DNA of 23,132 bases, from NCBI GenBank assembly GCA_963972175.1, contig CAXAVP010000040.1, positions 1-23,132 on the forward strand, written 5' to 3'. The notes under the pieces are model-generated. The model was not told the DNA's origin, did no database searches, and saw only the letters and a list, made by a program, of their open reading frames with translations. Both the position numbers and the translations under genes were made by a program. Within the stretch, counting starts at the first letter, position 1; every line of letters begins with the position of its first letter. The stretch is from Arenibacter sp963972175. GTDB lineage: Bacteria > Bacteroidota > Bacteroidia > Flavobacteriales > Flavobacteriaceae. Shown here piece by piece: positions 1 through 6,973 of the stretch.

Positions 1-51
1 AGGACCCTCTGATTAACAGTCAGATGCTCTAACCAACTGAGCTAAGGAGGA
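1..51 (-). tRNA. tRNA-Asn (GTT), 3' part cut by window edge
   Basis: Read on the minus strand from 51 to 1, the sequence gives a 7-nt acceptor strand (TCCTCCT), the TA linker, the D-stem GCTC/GAGC with an AGTTGGTTA loop, and an anticodon stem TCTGA/TCAGA around the loop CTGTTAA. The anticodon is GTT, so it decodes Asn (AAC/AAU). The variable region GGGTC starts before the window ends; the T arm, the 3' acceptor strand and any CCA lie outside. It is preceded by a near-consensus Bacteroidota promoter about 100 nt upstream. Confidence 0.95.
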
Positions 52-151
52 GTGTATACTGTATAAATTTCTTTAAGAACGTCTCTTTAAACTACCCGAT
101 TTTTGTCCGGGTACGCTAGCGAAGTGTGTATTACTATCGCCTAAGCGGGTG

Positions 152-182
152 CAAATATAAATGATTTTTCAAATACGCCAAA
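152..182 (-). promoter_or_regulatory. Bacteroidota-type promoter for tRNA-Asn
   Basis: On the minus strand there is TTTG at 182-179, a 19-nt spacer, and TATATTTG at 159-152. This is an exact fit to the -33/-7 consensus TTTG-N17-23-TAnnTTTG of the Bacteroidota primary sigma factor. The predicted start of transcription is near 145, which leaves a leader of about 95 nt before the tRNA. The leader contains a 6-bp stem, TACCCG (93-98) / CGGGTA (108-113). Confidence 0.75.
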
Positions 183-229
183 TAAAATTCACTGATTTAC
201 GCCTATTTTTTTAAAAAAATATTTTTCCG

Positions 230-1546
230 CTACAGGAACCTTTTAACAATATTCCAGATATCATTACCAAACACTACCAACATTAGCCCCATAAGTATAA
301 CAAAACCAATAATTTGACCGGTCTCCAAGACCTTCTCGCTTGGCTTTCTACCCGAAATTATTTCATATAACAAAAACATGACGTGTCCGCCGTCCAATGC
401 CGGAATGGGCAAAATATTTAAAAAGGCCAACCACACCGAAAACATCGCCATAAAACTCCAAAAGAACGTCCAATCCCAAGCTACGGGCATCATTTCCACA
501 ATGCCAATAGGTCCTTTTACCTGCTTATAGGCACCCGTCTTGGTATTGAAAATTACCTTAAACTGCCTTATTTGGTCTGTCAAAACCTGTATGGTACGAT
601 TATAGCCCGCGGGAATAGCTTCAAAAAACCCGTAGTCGTCCGTAACCCAAAGGTCTTCTATGTCCGGATATACCCCTATTTTCCCTTCCTTTGGAACCGT
701 TAGCGGTATGGTCTCCAGGGCGCCGTCCCTTTTTACCTCCAAAGAAAGTTGGGTGTTGGGGGACGATTTTATAATAGTGGTAAATTCATCCCAAAAAGTA
801 ACGGGACTTCCGTTTATGGCCACCACCTCATCACCTGCCATAATTCCGGCCCTCTTTGCTGCAGAAGTGTCTATAACCTTAGAAATAATGGCCTTTGACC
901 TGTAGCCCAAGAAACTTTTACCCTGGGTAGCAAAAACGGTTTCCTTGCCTGCATCCGAGAGTGGTACGGTAATTTCCTGTCCGTCCCTTTTCACGGTTAC
1001 TTCATCTCCTAGGATAATATCCAATACGGCCTGATTGAATTTTCTGGTCTTTTTATCGTCTACCTTTAGAATTTGATCGCCAGTCCTTAATCCCAATTGC
1101 TCACCAATAGAGTCTACTAGTATCCCGTATTTTAAATTATCGGACGGAATATAAGTGTCCCCATTATTGAACAGCAACATGGTATAGATTACCCAGGCCA
1201 ATAAAAAATTAACAATGACCCCACCTGTCATGATGATCAATCGCTGCCATGCCGGTTTGGAACGAAACTCCCAAGGCTGTGGCTCCTGCTTCATTTGCTC
1301 AGTGTCCATGCTCTCATCTATCATTCCGGATATTTTTACATAGCCGCCCAAGGGCAACCAGCCAATACCGTACTCCGTGTCACCTATCTTCTTTTTAAAA
1401 AGGGAGAACTTAACATCAAAAAACAAATAAAATTTCTCCACCTTGGTCTTAAAATATTTGGCGGGAAGAAAATGGCCCATTTCATGTAGGATGACCAAAA
1501 TGGATATGATAAGTACAAACTGTACAATCTGTATTGCTAGCGTCAT
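230..1546 (-). CDS. rseP: RseP-type site-2 zinc metalloprotease (M50B)
   Basis: This 438-residue polytopic membrane protease cleaves transmembrane segments within the lipid bilayer; in other bacteria it cuts anti-sigma factors (regulated intramembrane proteolysis) and leftover signal peptides. The first membrane segment carries the zinc motif HEMGH at residues 21-25. A second catalytic motif, NILPIPALDGGH with Asp385, lies in the C-terminal membrane part. Between them are two PDZ-like domains, roughly residues 130-205 and 215-290; the second contains the typical GIMAGDEVVAING core. Length matches the family (about 430-450). The ATG start is directly followed by the first hydrophobic helix, so no alternative start is needed. 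It is transcribed divergently from the Sco gene. Its substrate in this organism cannot be read from the sequence. Confidence 0.95.
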   Translation of the reverse strand: MTLAIQIVQFVLIISILVILHEMGHFLPAKYFKTKVEKFYLFFDVKFSLFKKKIGDTEYGIGWLPLGGYVKISGMIDESMDTEQMKQEPQPWEFRSKPAWQRLIIMTGGVIVNFLLAWVIYTMLLFNNGDTYIPSDNLKYGILVDSIGEQLGLRTGDQILKVDDKKTRKFNQAVLDIILGDEVTVKRDGQEITVPLSDAGKETVFATQGKSFLGYRSKAIISKVIDTSAAKRAGIMAGDEVVAINGSPVTFWDEFTTIIKSSPNTQLSLEVKRDGALETIPLTVPKEGKIGVYPDIEDLWVTDDYGFFEAIPAGYNRTIQVLTDQIRQFKVIFNTKTGAYKQVKGPIGIVEMMPVAWDWTFFWSFMAMFSVWLAFLNILPIPALDGGHVMFLLYEIISGRKPSEKVLETGQIIGFVILMGLMLVVFGNDIWNIVKRFL

Positions 1547-1575
1547 TGACTATTTTTTTAATCTTTAAAAACGCA

Positions 1576-1606
1576 CAAAAGTACACTATTACATGGTCTT
1601 AAAAAA
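1576..1606 (-). promoter_or_regulatory. Candidate promoter of rseP
   Basis: On the minus strand a -7 box TACTTTTG lies at 1583-1576, fitting TAnnTTTG. The expected -33 position (about 1603-1606) falls in a T-run rather than a clear TTTG, so the call rests mainly on the -7 box. It would give a leader of about 20-25 nt before the ATG at 1546. Confidence 0.4.
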
Positions 1607-1653
1607 AAAACTATTTCCCGCCGGGTTCTTTTTAAGAAAGATTTAGTAGCAAA

Positions 1654-1698
1654 CCCCATTTTCAAACTTGAAAAATAGGGGCATCTACCCTACCTTTA
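1654..1698 (+). promoter_or_regulatory. Candidate promoter with overlapping palindrome for the Sco gene
   Basis: CTTG (1667-1670), a 20-nt spacer and TACCTTTA (1691-1698) resemble the -33/-7 boxes of Bacteroidota, with one mismatch in the -7 box. A start of transcription near 1704 would leave almost no leader before the ATG at 1709. The -33 element lies inside an inverted repeat: TTTTCAA (1659-1665), AC, TTGAAAA (1668-1674), flanked by CCCC (1654-1657) and GGGG (1678-1681). It could be an operator; no regulator is identified. Confidence 0.4.
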
Positions 1699-1708
1699 CC
1701 AAAAAAAT

Positions 1709-2383
1709 ATGCGCTCGTTTTTTGCCAAATTTAAACTCATAGGTATTGTTCTCTTTATAATTTCTGCCGTGATCGTTGCGCTTTTCTACGATGCGCTGAA
1801 GCCTAAAAAAACATTGCCCATTTACCAACCGGCCATGGTAAATTTTGAATTGGTGGACAGTACCTTGCAACACGTAAAAAAATACCATACCATAGCCAAT
1901 TTCTCCTTGACAAATCAAAATGGGAAAACGGTAACCCAGGACGACTACAAGGACAAAATATACGTGGCCGATTTCTTTTTTACCACCTGCCCTACCATTT
2001 GCCCTATTATGACCAAGAACATGGCCAGCTTACAAGAGAAAATCCTTCATGACGAGGATGTTATGCTGCTCTCCCATTCGGTAACCCCAGAAATAGACTC
2101 CGTGCCCCTATTAAAAAAATACGCCCTGGAAAAAGGCGTACGGGACAGCAAATGGAATTTGGTAACTGGCGATAAAAAGCAGATCTATGAACTGGCCAGA
2201 AAGTCGTATTTGGCCGTTAAGACCGATGGCGATGGCGGAAAATACGATATGATACACACCGAAAATTTTATTTTGGTGGACAAGGAAAGGAGAATAAGAG
2301 GCTTTTATGACGGTACCAAACCTGAAGAAATGGAGGTATTACTAGAGGATCTGGAAACACTAAAATCGTCCTACGCCGAGTAA
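1709..2383 (+). CDS. sco1: SCO1/SenC family copper chaperone for cytochrome oxidase
   Basis: This 224-residue protein is a membrane-anchored thioredoxin-fold protein that helps deliver copper to, and reduce, the CuA site of cytochrome c oxidase. One N-terminal membrane helix (about residues 10-30) holds a periplasmic domain. The copper ligands are visible: the CPTIC motif with Cys94 and Cys98, and a distal His183 in the DMIHTENF segment, which is the CxxxC plus His arrangement of functional Sco proteins. Length fits the family. It starts from the ATG at 1709, just after a candidate promoter. The feo operon follows 218 bp later on the same strand but appears to have its own promoter, so the two metals (copper here, iron there) are probably controlled separately. 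Confidence 0.93.
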   Translation: MRSFFAKFKLIGIVLFIISAVIVALFYDALKPKKTLPIYQPAMVNFELVDSTLQHVKKYHTIANFSLTNQNGKTVTQDDYKDKIYVADFFFTTCPTICPIMTKNMASLQEKILHDEDVMLLSHSVTPEIDSVPLLKKYALEKGVRDSKWNLVTGDKKQIYELARKSYLAVKTDGDGGKYDMIHTENFILVDKERRIRGFYDGTKPEEMEVLLEDLETLKSSYAE

Positions 2384-2564
2384 GCCTTATGCTAGTAAAC
2401 CTGCAAAACCATGCCTTAAGGGACATGCAACCATTAAATTTAGGCACTAGACCCCCAGATAGCACAATACATCAAGAACAAAGTACCGTCGGCCACTTTT
2501 CCCCAAAAAAAATGGAACGACCCAACTTTTTATATTTTTAGCTTCATTCCTCATCTTTTTCTTT

Positions 2565-2572
2565 TATTTTTG
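2565..2572 (+). promoter_or_regulatory. Candidate -7 box of the feo operon promoter
   Basis: TATTTTTG at 2565-2572 fits TAnnTTTG and would start transcription near 2579, about 23 nt before the feoA start codon. The expected -33 region (about 2538-2547) contains no exact TTTG, so the promoter may be weak or activator/repressor dependent. No classical Fur box was recognised between 2384 and 2601. Confidence 0.4.
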
Positions 2573-2601
2573 TGCTTAATTAAAATCAATCTAAATAAAA
2601 A

Positions 2602-2844
2602 TTGACCACTACGGTAGCACATTTAAAACGAGGGCAAAAAGGCATCATCAAAGAGTTTGCCGATGGAATACTTCCTATAAAACTGTTGGAAATGGGTTGC
2701 CTTCCGGGCAATGAAATAGAATTGGTTCAGGTGGCTCCCTTAAAAGACCCCATATACATTAATGTGAATGGTACACATATCGCCATTAGGCGCTCCATGG
2801 CTTCATTAATAGAATTAGATATCATTGAAGATTCCCCACTATGA
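2602..2844 (+). CDS. feoA: FeoA, SH3-like cytosolic partner of the Fe2+ transporter
   Basis: This 80-residue protein is a single FeoA domain, a small SH3-like beta-barrel that works with FeoB in ferrous iron import. Recognisable parts are the N-terminal LKRGQKGIIKEF strand, the loop LLEMGCLPGNEIELVQVAPLKDP, and the closing IAIRRSMASLIELD segment, typical of the family. The start is a TTG at 2602: the codon at 2596-2598 is an in-frame TAA stop, and no ATG or GTG lies between that stop and the domain. The gene overlaps feoB by 4 nt (ATGA at 2841-2844), so the two are translationally coupled. Length is normal for free-standing FeoA; in some relatives FeoA is fused to FeoB, here it is not. Confidence 0.93.
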   Translation: MTTTVAHLKRGQKGIIKEFADGILPIKLLEMGCLPGNEIELVQVAPLKDPIYINVNGTHIAIRRSMASLIELDIIEDSPL

Positions 2845-5078
2845 GCAAACAGATAAAGGTTGCGCTTATAGGCAATCCCAACACTGGAAAAACCTCGGTT
2901 TTCAATCTACTTACCGGACTTAAGCAAAAAGTAGGCAACTACCCAGGTATTACCGTAGAAAAAAAGGAGGGTATATGCAAATTGCCTCGCGGGGTAAAAG
3001 CCCATATAATGGATTTGCCGGGCACCTATAGCCTAAATACCACCTCCTTGGACGAAAGTGTGGTAGTAGAGCTTTTGCTGAACAAAAACGACAAGGATTA
3101 TCCGGATGTGGCCGTGGTGATCAGCGACGTGGAAAACCTAAAAAGGAACCTGCTGCTCTTTACCCAGATAAAAGACCTGAGAATCCCGGTTATTTTGGTC
3201 ATTAATATGGCAGACAGAATGTCCAGAACGGGCATCTCACTGGACCTTAGTCTTTTGGAGGAAAAACTGGACACCAAAATAGCCTTGGTAAGCACCAGAA
3301 AAGGCACTGGAATTGAACGCATCAAGGAATTGATAACCGATTATAAGAATCTTTCCATATCCCCAAATATTGATAGTACGGTAATTGCTCCTGAGTATTT
3401 TGAGAAACTAAAGGCAACCTTTCCCAACGAGGATCTGTACAAACTTTGGCTGGTCATTACCCAGGACGTAAATTTTATGCCCATAAAGAGGAATCCCATC
3501 AGCATTCCATCCTCTTTTGACACCAAATCCAAATCGGAGTTAAAACGACTACAACAAAAGGAAACCATTCTACGCTATCAATTTATCAATGGGATCTTAA
3601 AACAAGCCTATAAGGTAGACCTTAATGTTGCCAAGGGCCTCAGGGCCACCTTGGACAAGGTACTTACCCATAAAATATTTGGCTATGCCATCTTTTTTAT
3701 TATCCTGCTCACTATCTTCCAAGCCATCTATGATTGGAGCAGCTACCCAATGGATTTTATTGATGAACTATTTGCATCGGCAAGTGAATGGGTCAAGGAC
3801 AGCCTGCCTCCAGGGGTATTTACCAACCTAATTGCCGAAGGTATCCTTGCAGGAATTGGGGGTATCGTGATCTTTATCCCTCAAATTGCCTTCCTGTTCC
3901 TATTTATTGCCCTATTGGAAGAATCGGGATATATGAGCCGAGTGGTATTTTTAATGGACAAACTAATGCGCCCCTTTGGGTTAAGCGGTAAGAGTGTAGT
4001 GCCCCTAATTTCCGGTACTGCCTGTGCCATCCCGGCCATAATGGCCACAAGGACCATAGAAAACTGGAAAGAGCGACTCATTACCATATTGGTTACCCCC
4101 TTCACCACCTGCTCGGCCAGATTGCCCGTGTATTTAATCATTATTGCCCTGGTTATCCCAGAAGGAAGGGTTTTTGGTCTAAGCTACCAAGCCCTTACCC
4201 TAATGCTATTATACCTCCTTGGCTTTGGTGCGGCCATTTTATCGGCCATGATCCTTAACAAGGTCATGAACATCAAAAGCAAGACCTTTTTTGTAATGGA
4301 AATGCCCAACTATAAACTGCCTTTGATCAAGAATGTGATCTATACCGTTTGGGAAAAAACAAAAAGCTTTGTTTTGGGCGCCGGGAAAATTATTTTGGCC
4401 ATTTCCATAATCCTTTGGTTTTTAGGATCCAACGGATTTTCCGATGATTTTACCAATGCCGAAACAATTGTAAAAAACCGAATTGAGAATCAAGGATATA
4501 CTGATTTTCACCAAGCCGACATAGAAAACAGCCTGCAATCCTATAGCGTCGCCCTACAGGACAGTATAGACAAGAAAGTGTACACCATAGGACAGGCATC
4601 CATTATAGATTCGTTAAGAATAAAAGAAGCCTTCTTGCTAAACAAGGCCGAAAACGAGGAAATAGCCAGTTACAAATTGGAAAACTCCTATATGGGCTAT
4701 ATGGGCAAGGCCATAGAACCTCTGGTACGCCCCCTAGGCTACGATTGGAAAATTGGTATCGCCGTACTTACTTCCTTTGCCGCACGGGAGGTCTTTGTAG
4801 GTACCTTGGCCACCATTTACAGTGTGGGAAGTGACGAGGAAGAGACCATAAAAAATAGAATGGCCGCCGAAGTACACCCCAAGACCAGAAAGCCTTTGTT
4901 TAACATGGCCTCGGGAATTTCCCTCTTGCTGTTCTATGCCTTTGCCATGCAATGTATGAGCACCCTGGCCATAGTAAAACGGGAGACCAACACCTGGAAA
5001 TGGCCAGCGGCACAACTAGTATTTATGAGTCTTTTTGCGTATATTGTTGCATTGATAGCGTATCAGATCCTAAAATAA
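2841..5078 (+). CDS. feoB: FeoB, ferrous iron transport G-protein/permease
   Basis: FeoB imports Fe2+ across the inner membrane. The 745-residue product begins with a GTPase domain: G1 GNPNTGKT at residues 11-18, G3 DLPG at 58-61, G4 NMAD at 122-125 and G5 STRKGTG near 151. A helical regulatory segment follows (about 165-270). From about residue 280 it is a polytopic permease with the two Gate-type repeats; the GTACAIPAIMATRTI segment of the first and FAAREVFVGTLATIYSVG of the second are conserved FeoB signatures. A soluble loop of about 110 residues separates the two halves. The ATG overlaps the feoA stop. Length is within the usual range. The gene is followed 45 nt later by a Cys-rich microprotein in the same operon. 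Confidence 0.96.
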   Translation: MSKQIKVALIGNPNTGKTSVFNLLTGLKQKVGNYPGITVEKKEGICKLPRGVKAHIMDLPGTYSLNTTSLDESVVVELLLNKNDKDYPDVAVVISDVENLKRNLLLFTQIKDLRIPVILVINMADRMSRTGISLDLSLLEEKLDTKIALVSTRKGTGIERIKELITDYKNLSISPNIDSTVIAPEYFEKLKATFPNEDLYKLWLVITQDVNFMPIKRNPISIPSSFDTKSKSELKRLQQKETILRYQFINGILKQAYKVDLNVAKGLRATLDKVLTHKIFGYAIFFIILLTIFQAIYDWSSYPMDFIDELFASASEWVKDSLPPGVFTNLIAEGILAGIGGIVIFIPQIAFLFLFIALLEESGYMSRVVFLMDKLMRPFGLSGKSVVPLISGTACAIPAIMATRTIENWKERLITILVTPFTTCSARLPVYLIIIALVIPEGRVFGLSYQALTLMLLYLLGFGAAILSAMILNKVMNIKSKTFFVMEMPNYKLPLIKNVIYTVWEKTKSFVLGAGKIILAISIILWFLGSNGFSDDFTNAETIVKNRIENQGYTDFHQADIENSLQSYSVALQDSIDKKVYTIGQASIIDSLRIKEAFLLNKAENEEIASYKLENSYMGYMGKAIEPLVRPLGYDWKIGIAVLTSFAAREVFVGTLATIYSVGSDEEETIKNRMAAEVHPKTRKPLFNMASGISLLLFYAFAMQCMSTLAIVKRETNTWKWPAAQLVFMSLFAYIVALIAYQILK

Positions 5079-5123
5079 CCAACATACCTAAAAAAAAGTA
5101 TTTCAATAAAATAAGGTATAAAC

Positions 5124-5273
5124 ATGGATATCCTACAACACCTATTGGTCTATATAACTGTGGCCCTGGCCGTTGGTTATTTGGTGAACAAATTTTTGAT
5201 TCCCAAATCCCTCTTTTCCGGCAAAAAACGCAGCAACAAAGCTTGTGGCGATGGCAATTGTGGTTGCCACTAA
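5124..5273 (+). CDS. FeoB-associated Cys-rich membrane microprotein
   Basis: This 49-residue reading frame starts at ATG 5124, 45 nt after feoB, and ends with TAA at 5271-5273. It consists of one membrane helix (about residues 7-27, LVYITVALAVGYLVNKFLI), a short basic stretch (KKRSNK) and a Cys/His tail ending CGDGNCGCH with Cys41, Cys46, Cys48 and His49. This is the layout of the FeoB-associated Cys-rich membrane protein family (known family feature: a small helix plus C-terminal cysteines encoded next to feoB). The positive-inside rule puts the Cys tail in the cytoplasm, where it could bind the imported iron; that role is an inference. It occupies the position that feoC holds in enterobacteria, but it is not a winged-helix protein. 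Confidence 0.9.
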   Translation: MDILQHLLVYITVALAVGYLVNKFLIPKSLFSGKKRSNKACGDGNCGCH

Positions 5274-5574
5274 GATCTATTTGGACAGATGCAGCTCCCC
5301 AAGCCTATAACCCTTGTTAATATAACATCATTCAACCCCCTTATCCGCACTAAGACACCTAACCGGACCCCTATCTATTCTTTGGGCGTTCCCTCCTTCG
5401 TCGGGCGGGCCCTTTACTATATCCCTTGCGTTGCTACGGGGATGCCGTTTCGGTCCCTAACGCAAGACAAAAATCCAGCGCACAAACACTTCAATAGCCA
5501 TTCGTCCAAACAATAAAATACAGGATATCCCAATAAGCGAACTAAAATAGCCGTATGGAATGGAAACAAACAAG
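5274..5574. other. Intergenic region between convergent feo and DUF423 genes
   Basis: No coding sequence is supported here. A 75-codon open frame at 5289-5516 has no family resemblance and runs through a palindromic element, so it is rejected. The region contains the GC-rich structured element described separately at 5384-5463. No classic stem plus T-run terminator was seen for either flanking operon; the element may serve that purpose. Confidence 0.6.
5384..5463. repeat. GC-rich palindromic intergenic element, probable member of a dispersed flavobacterial repeat family
   Basis: The element is bounded by an inverted pair GCGTT (5386-5390) and AACGC (5459-5463) and is distinctly more GC-rich than its surroundings. 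Internal complementary segments are ATCCC (5421-5425) with GGGAT (5439-5443), ACGG (5436-5439) with CCGT (5445-5448), and a GGGCCC palindrome (5407-5412). The edge pattern (GGGCG ... CCCTAACGC) and the internal GGGATATAGTAAAGGGCCCG on the minus strand resemble, from memory, repeats common between genes in flavobacterial genomes. Only one copy is in this window, so repeat status is an inference. It sits between convergent genes, as REP-type elements often do. Confidence 0.5.
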
Positions 5575-5961
5575 TTAAAAATAATTTTGAACAAAGCTAT
5601 ACAGCAACATTCCCCAACCAGTTACCAATAACAAGCCGCCAATTGGGGTGATAGGCCCCAAAAACTTCCACTTCTTTCCTTGGGCAGCACTAAGTACCAG
5701 GCCATAGATACTAAAAGAAAATAGGAGTACCCCTATAATTAAACAATAGACCATATTGCGTTCCAAAGAAGTCTCCATATTAAGATTAAACCCCAATACT
5801 AGAAGAAGTACCGCATGGTACATCTGATATTTCACCCCCGTTTCAAAACTTTTCAGCTGTTCCCCATCCAAGCTTTTTTTCAGGGCATGGGCCCCGAACG
5901 CTCCAAAAATCACTGCCAAAAGTCCGTACAACGAACCCGCTAAATGTGCTATAAGTACCAT
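5575..5961 (-). CDS. DUF423 family small membrane protein
   Basis: This 128-residue protein has four hydrophobic segments (about residues 4-24, 45-62, 69-90 and 99-125). The N-terminal signature GAFGAHALKKSL followed by TGVKYQMYHAVLLL is that of DUF423 (YgdD-like) inner-membrane proteins, whose biochemical role is unknown. Length matches the family. It starts at ATG 5961, 35 nt downstream of the DUF2141 gene on the same strand, and is likely the last gene of a short operon. No terminator hairpin was recognised just after its stop. Confidence 0.88.
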   Translation of the reverse strand: MVLIAHLAGSLYGLLAVIFGAFGAHALKKSLDGEQLKSFETGVKYQMYHAVLLLVLGFNLNMETSLERNMVYCLIIGVLLFSFSIYGLVLSAAQGKKWKFLGPITPIGGLLLVTGWGMLLYSFVQNYF

Positions 5962-5996
5962 AAAAATTCCTTTAATTAAAATATTGGCCCCAATTG

Positions 5997-6410
5997 CTAG
6001 TTAAACTCCATTTTTAAATCCATGTCCCTATCCACATTAAAGGCGCATTCCTTATAACTGGGTGGTCCAAAGGTCTTGATCTTGGCATTTGAAAACGCAA
6101 TGGACTCCTTTGGGATACCCAACCAGTTGGTGTCCAACTTATCATTGGCATTCTCATCGTGAAATATAGCTACGGCATACTCCCCAATGGGCAGATCCGT
6201 GATGGTAAATTGGGTAGATTCCTTATGGGCCGCAACCCGTTCTGCCTTAAATACATCATCAAACTTTAAAAAGCCTTCGGCCTGGTTATAGATAGCGATA
6301 TTGATTGTACCACTGGAAGATTTCACCCCTTGTATTTCAATAGAAAGACTATTTTGGGAGATTCCCAAGAATGGGATTAGCCACATTAAACACCAAGTAT
6401 ACTTAATCAT
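5997..6410 (-). CDS. DUF2141 secreted protein
   Basis: This 137-residue protein has an N-terminal signal peptide (MIKYTWCLMWLIPFLGIS, cleavage near residue 20) followed by one DUF2141 domain. The conserved block YAVAIFHDENANDKLDTNWLG, then IPKE and FGPPSYKECAF, is diagnostic. The domain looks like a small beta-sandwich with an acidic DENxNxKLD loop that could bind calcium; no function is established. It lies 26 nt after the anchored PH-like protein gene and 35 nt before the DUF423 gene, so the three are likely co-transcribed. Confidence 0.88.
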   Translation of the reverse strand: MIKYTWCLMWLIPFLGISQNSLSIEIQGVKSSSGTINIAIYNQAEGFLKFDDVFKAERVAAHKESTQFTITDLPIGEYAVAIFHDENANDKLDTNWLGIPKESIAFSNAKIKTFGPPSYKECAFNVDRDMDLKMEFN

Positions 6411-6436
6411 TAAGCGGAGGGATTAAAATTTATTAG

Positions 6437-6868
6437 TTATTTTTTTGGAGGATTTATTTTATCCGATAGAAATTGATACATGGTTGCCGTCTCCGTGCTA
6501 TCGGAAAAGTTCAGGAACAACTTCAAAGAATCCTGATACACCAATCTTATTTTGGACTGGGAAAGCTTATCTACATAGACATATACCTTGTTCTGGCCAA
6601 TACTGTCCTCTTTAAAGACCCCTTTCTCCCTTTCCTTTACAGAAAACCCATTGATGCGCTCCATACCGGGAATTTTTTCCACCATTTCAACACTATCCAT
6701 ATCGGCATAGGGTATATTGCGATAGTAAATCCCGGATAAAATCTGCAGATCGTTCTGTTCTGCCTTTACCCAATTTTTATAATGGGCAGTAAAAGCCAAG
6801 GAAACAATGATGAGGGTCAATACAATTAGCAAGTTCAACAACCAATGTCTTTTTTTTGTGCCGGTCAT
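6437..6868 (-). CDS. Membrane-anchored protein, possible bacterial PH-like domain
   Basis: This 143-residue protein has a basic N-terminus (MTGTKKRH), one membrane helix (about residues 9-28) and a soluble domain. I do not recognise a named gene. The pattern of the soluble part (SGIYYRNIPYADMDSV, then EKIPGMERINGFS, KGVF, a KVYVYVD strand, and a closing NFSDSTETATMYQFL helix) resembles the small bacterial PH domains (bPH-type) found in many Firmicutes and Bacteroidota proteins. That resemblance is by eye and needs a profile search. It is encoded 105 nt after the ZIP transporter gene, the first of three small envelope-protein genes on this strand. Confidence 0.6.
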   Translation of the reverse strand: MTGTKKRHWLLNLLIVLTLIIVSLAFTAHYKNWVKAEQNDLQILSGIYYRNIPYADMDSVEMVEKIPGMERINGFSVKEREKGVFKEDSIGQNKVYVYVDKLSQSKIRLVYQDSLKLFLNFSDSTETATMYQFLSDKINPPKK

Positions 6869-6973
6869 AGGGTTATTCTTTTTATTGCTTCTTATCTAGG
6901 ACCAATTTACGTTAAAACGGGCGAAAAAGATGTTTGTTTCTTGGATAGCTTACAAAATAGTTGGGCAACGCCA

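Noticed and set aside
205..220. 16-bp A/T palindrome just after rseP
   Set aside because: A pure T-run then A-run has little pairing strength and lacks a GC stem, so it is not called as a terminator.
5384..5463. Integron attC-like site
   Set aside because: The CCCTAAC and GTT-like edges recall attC core sites, but the left edge lacks a proper inverse core, there is no integrase or cassette array, and a dispersed repeat explains it better.
5289..5516. 75-codon open frame on the plus strand
   Set aside because: It runs through the palindromic element, has no domain or signal, and no plausible promoter; the GC-rich repeat simply lacks stops in this frame.
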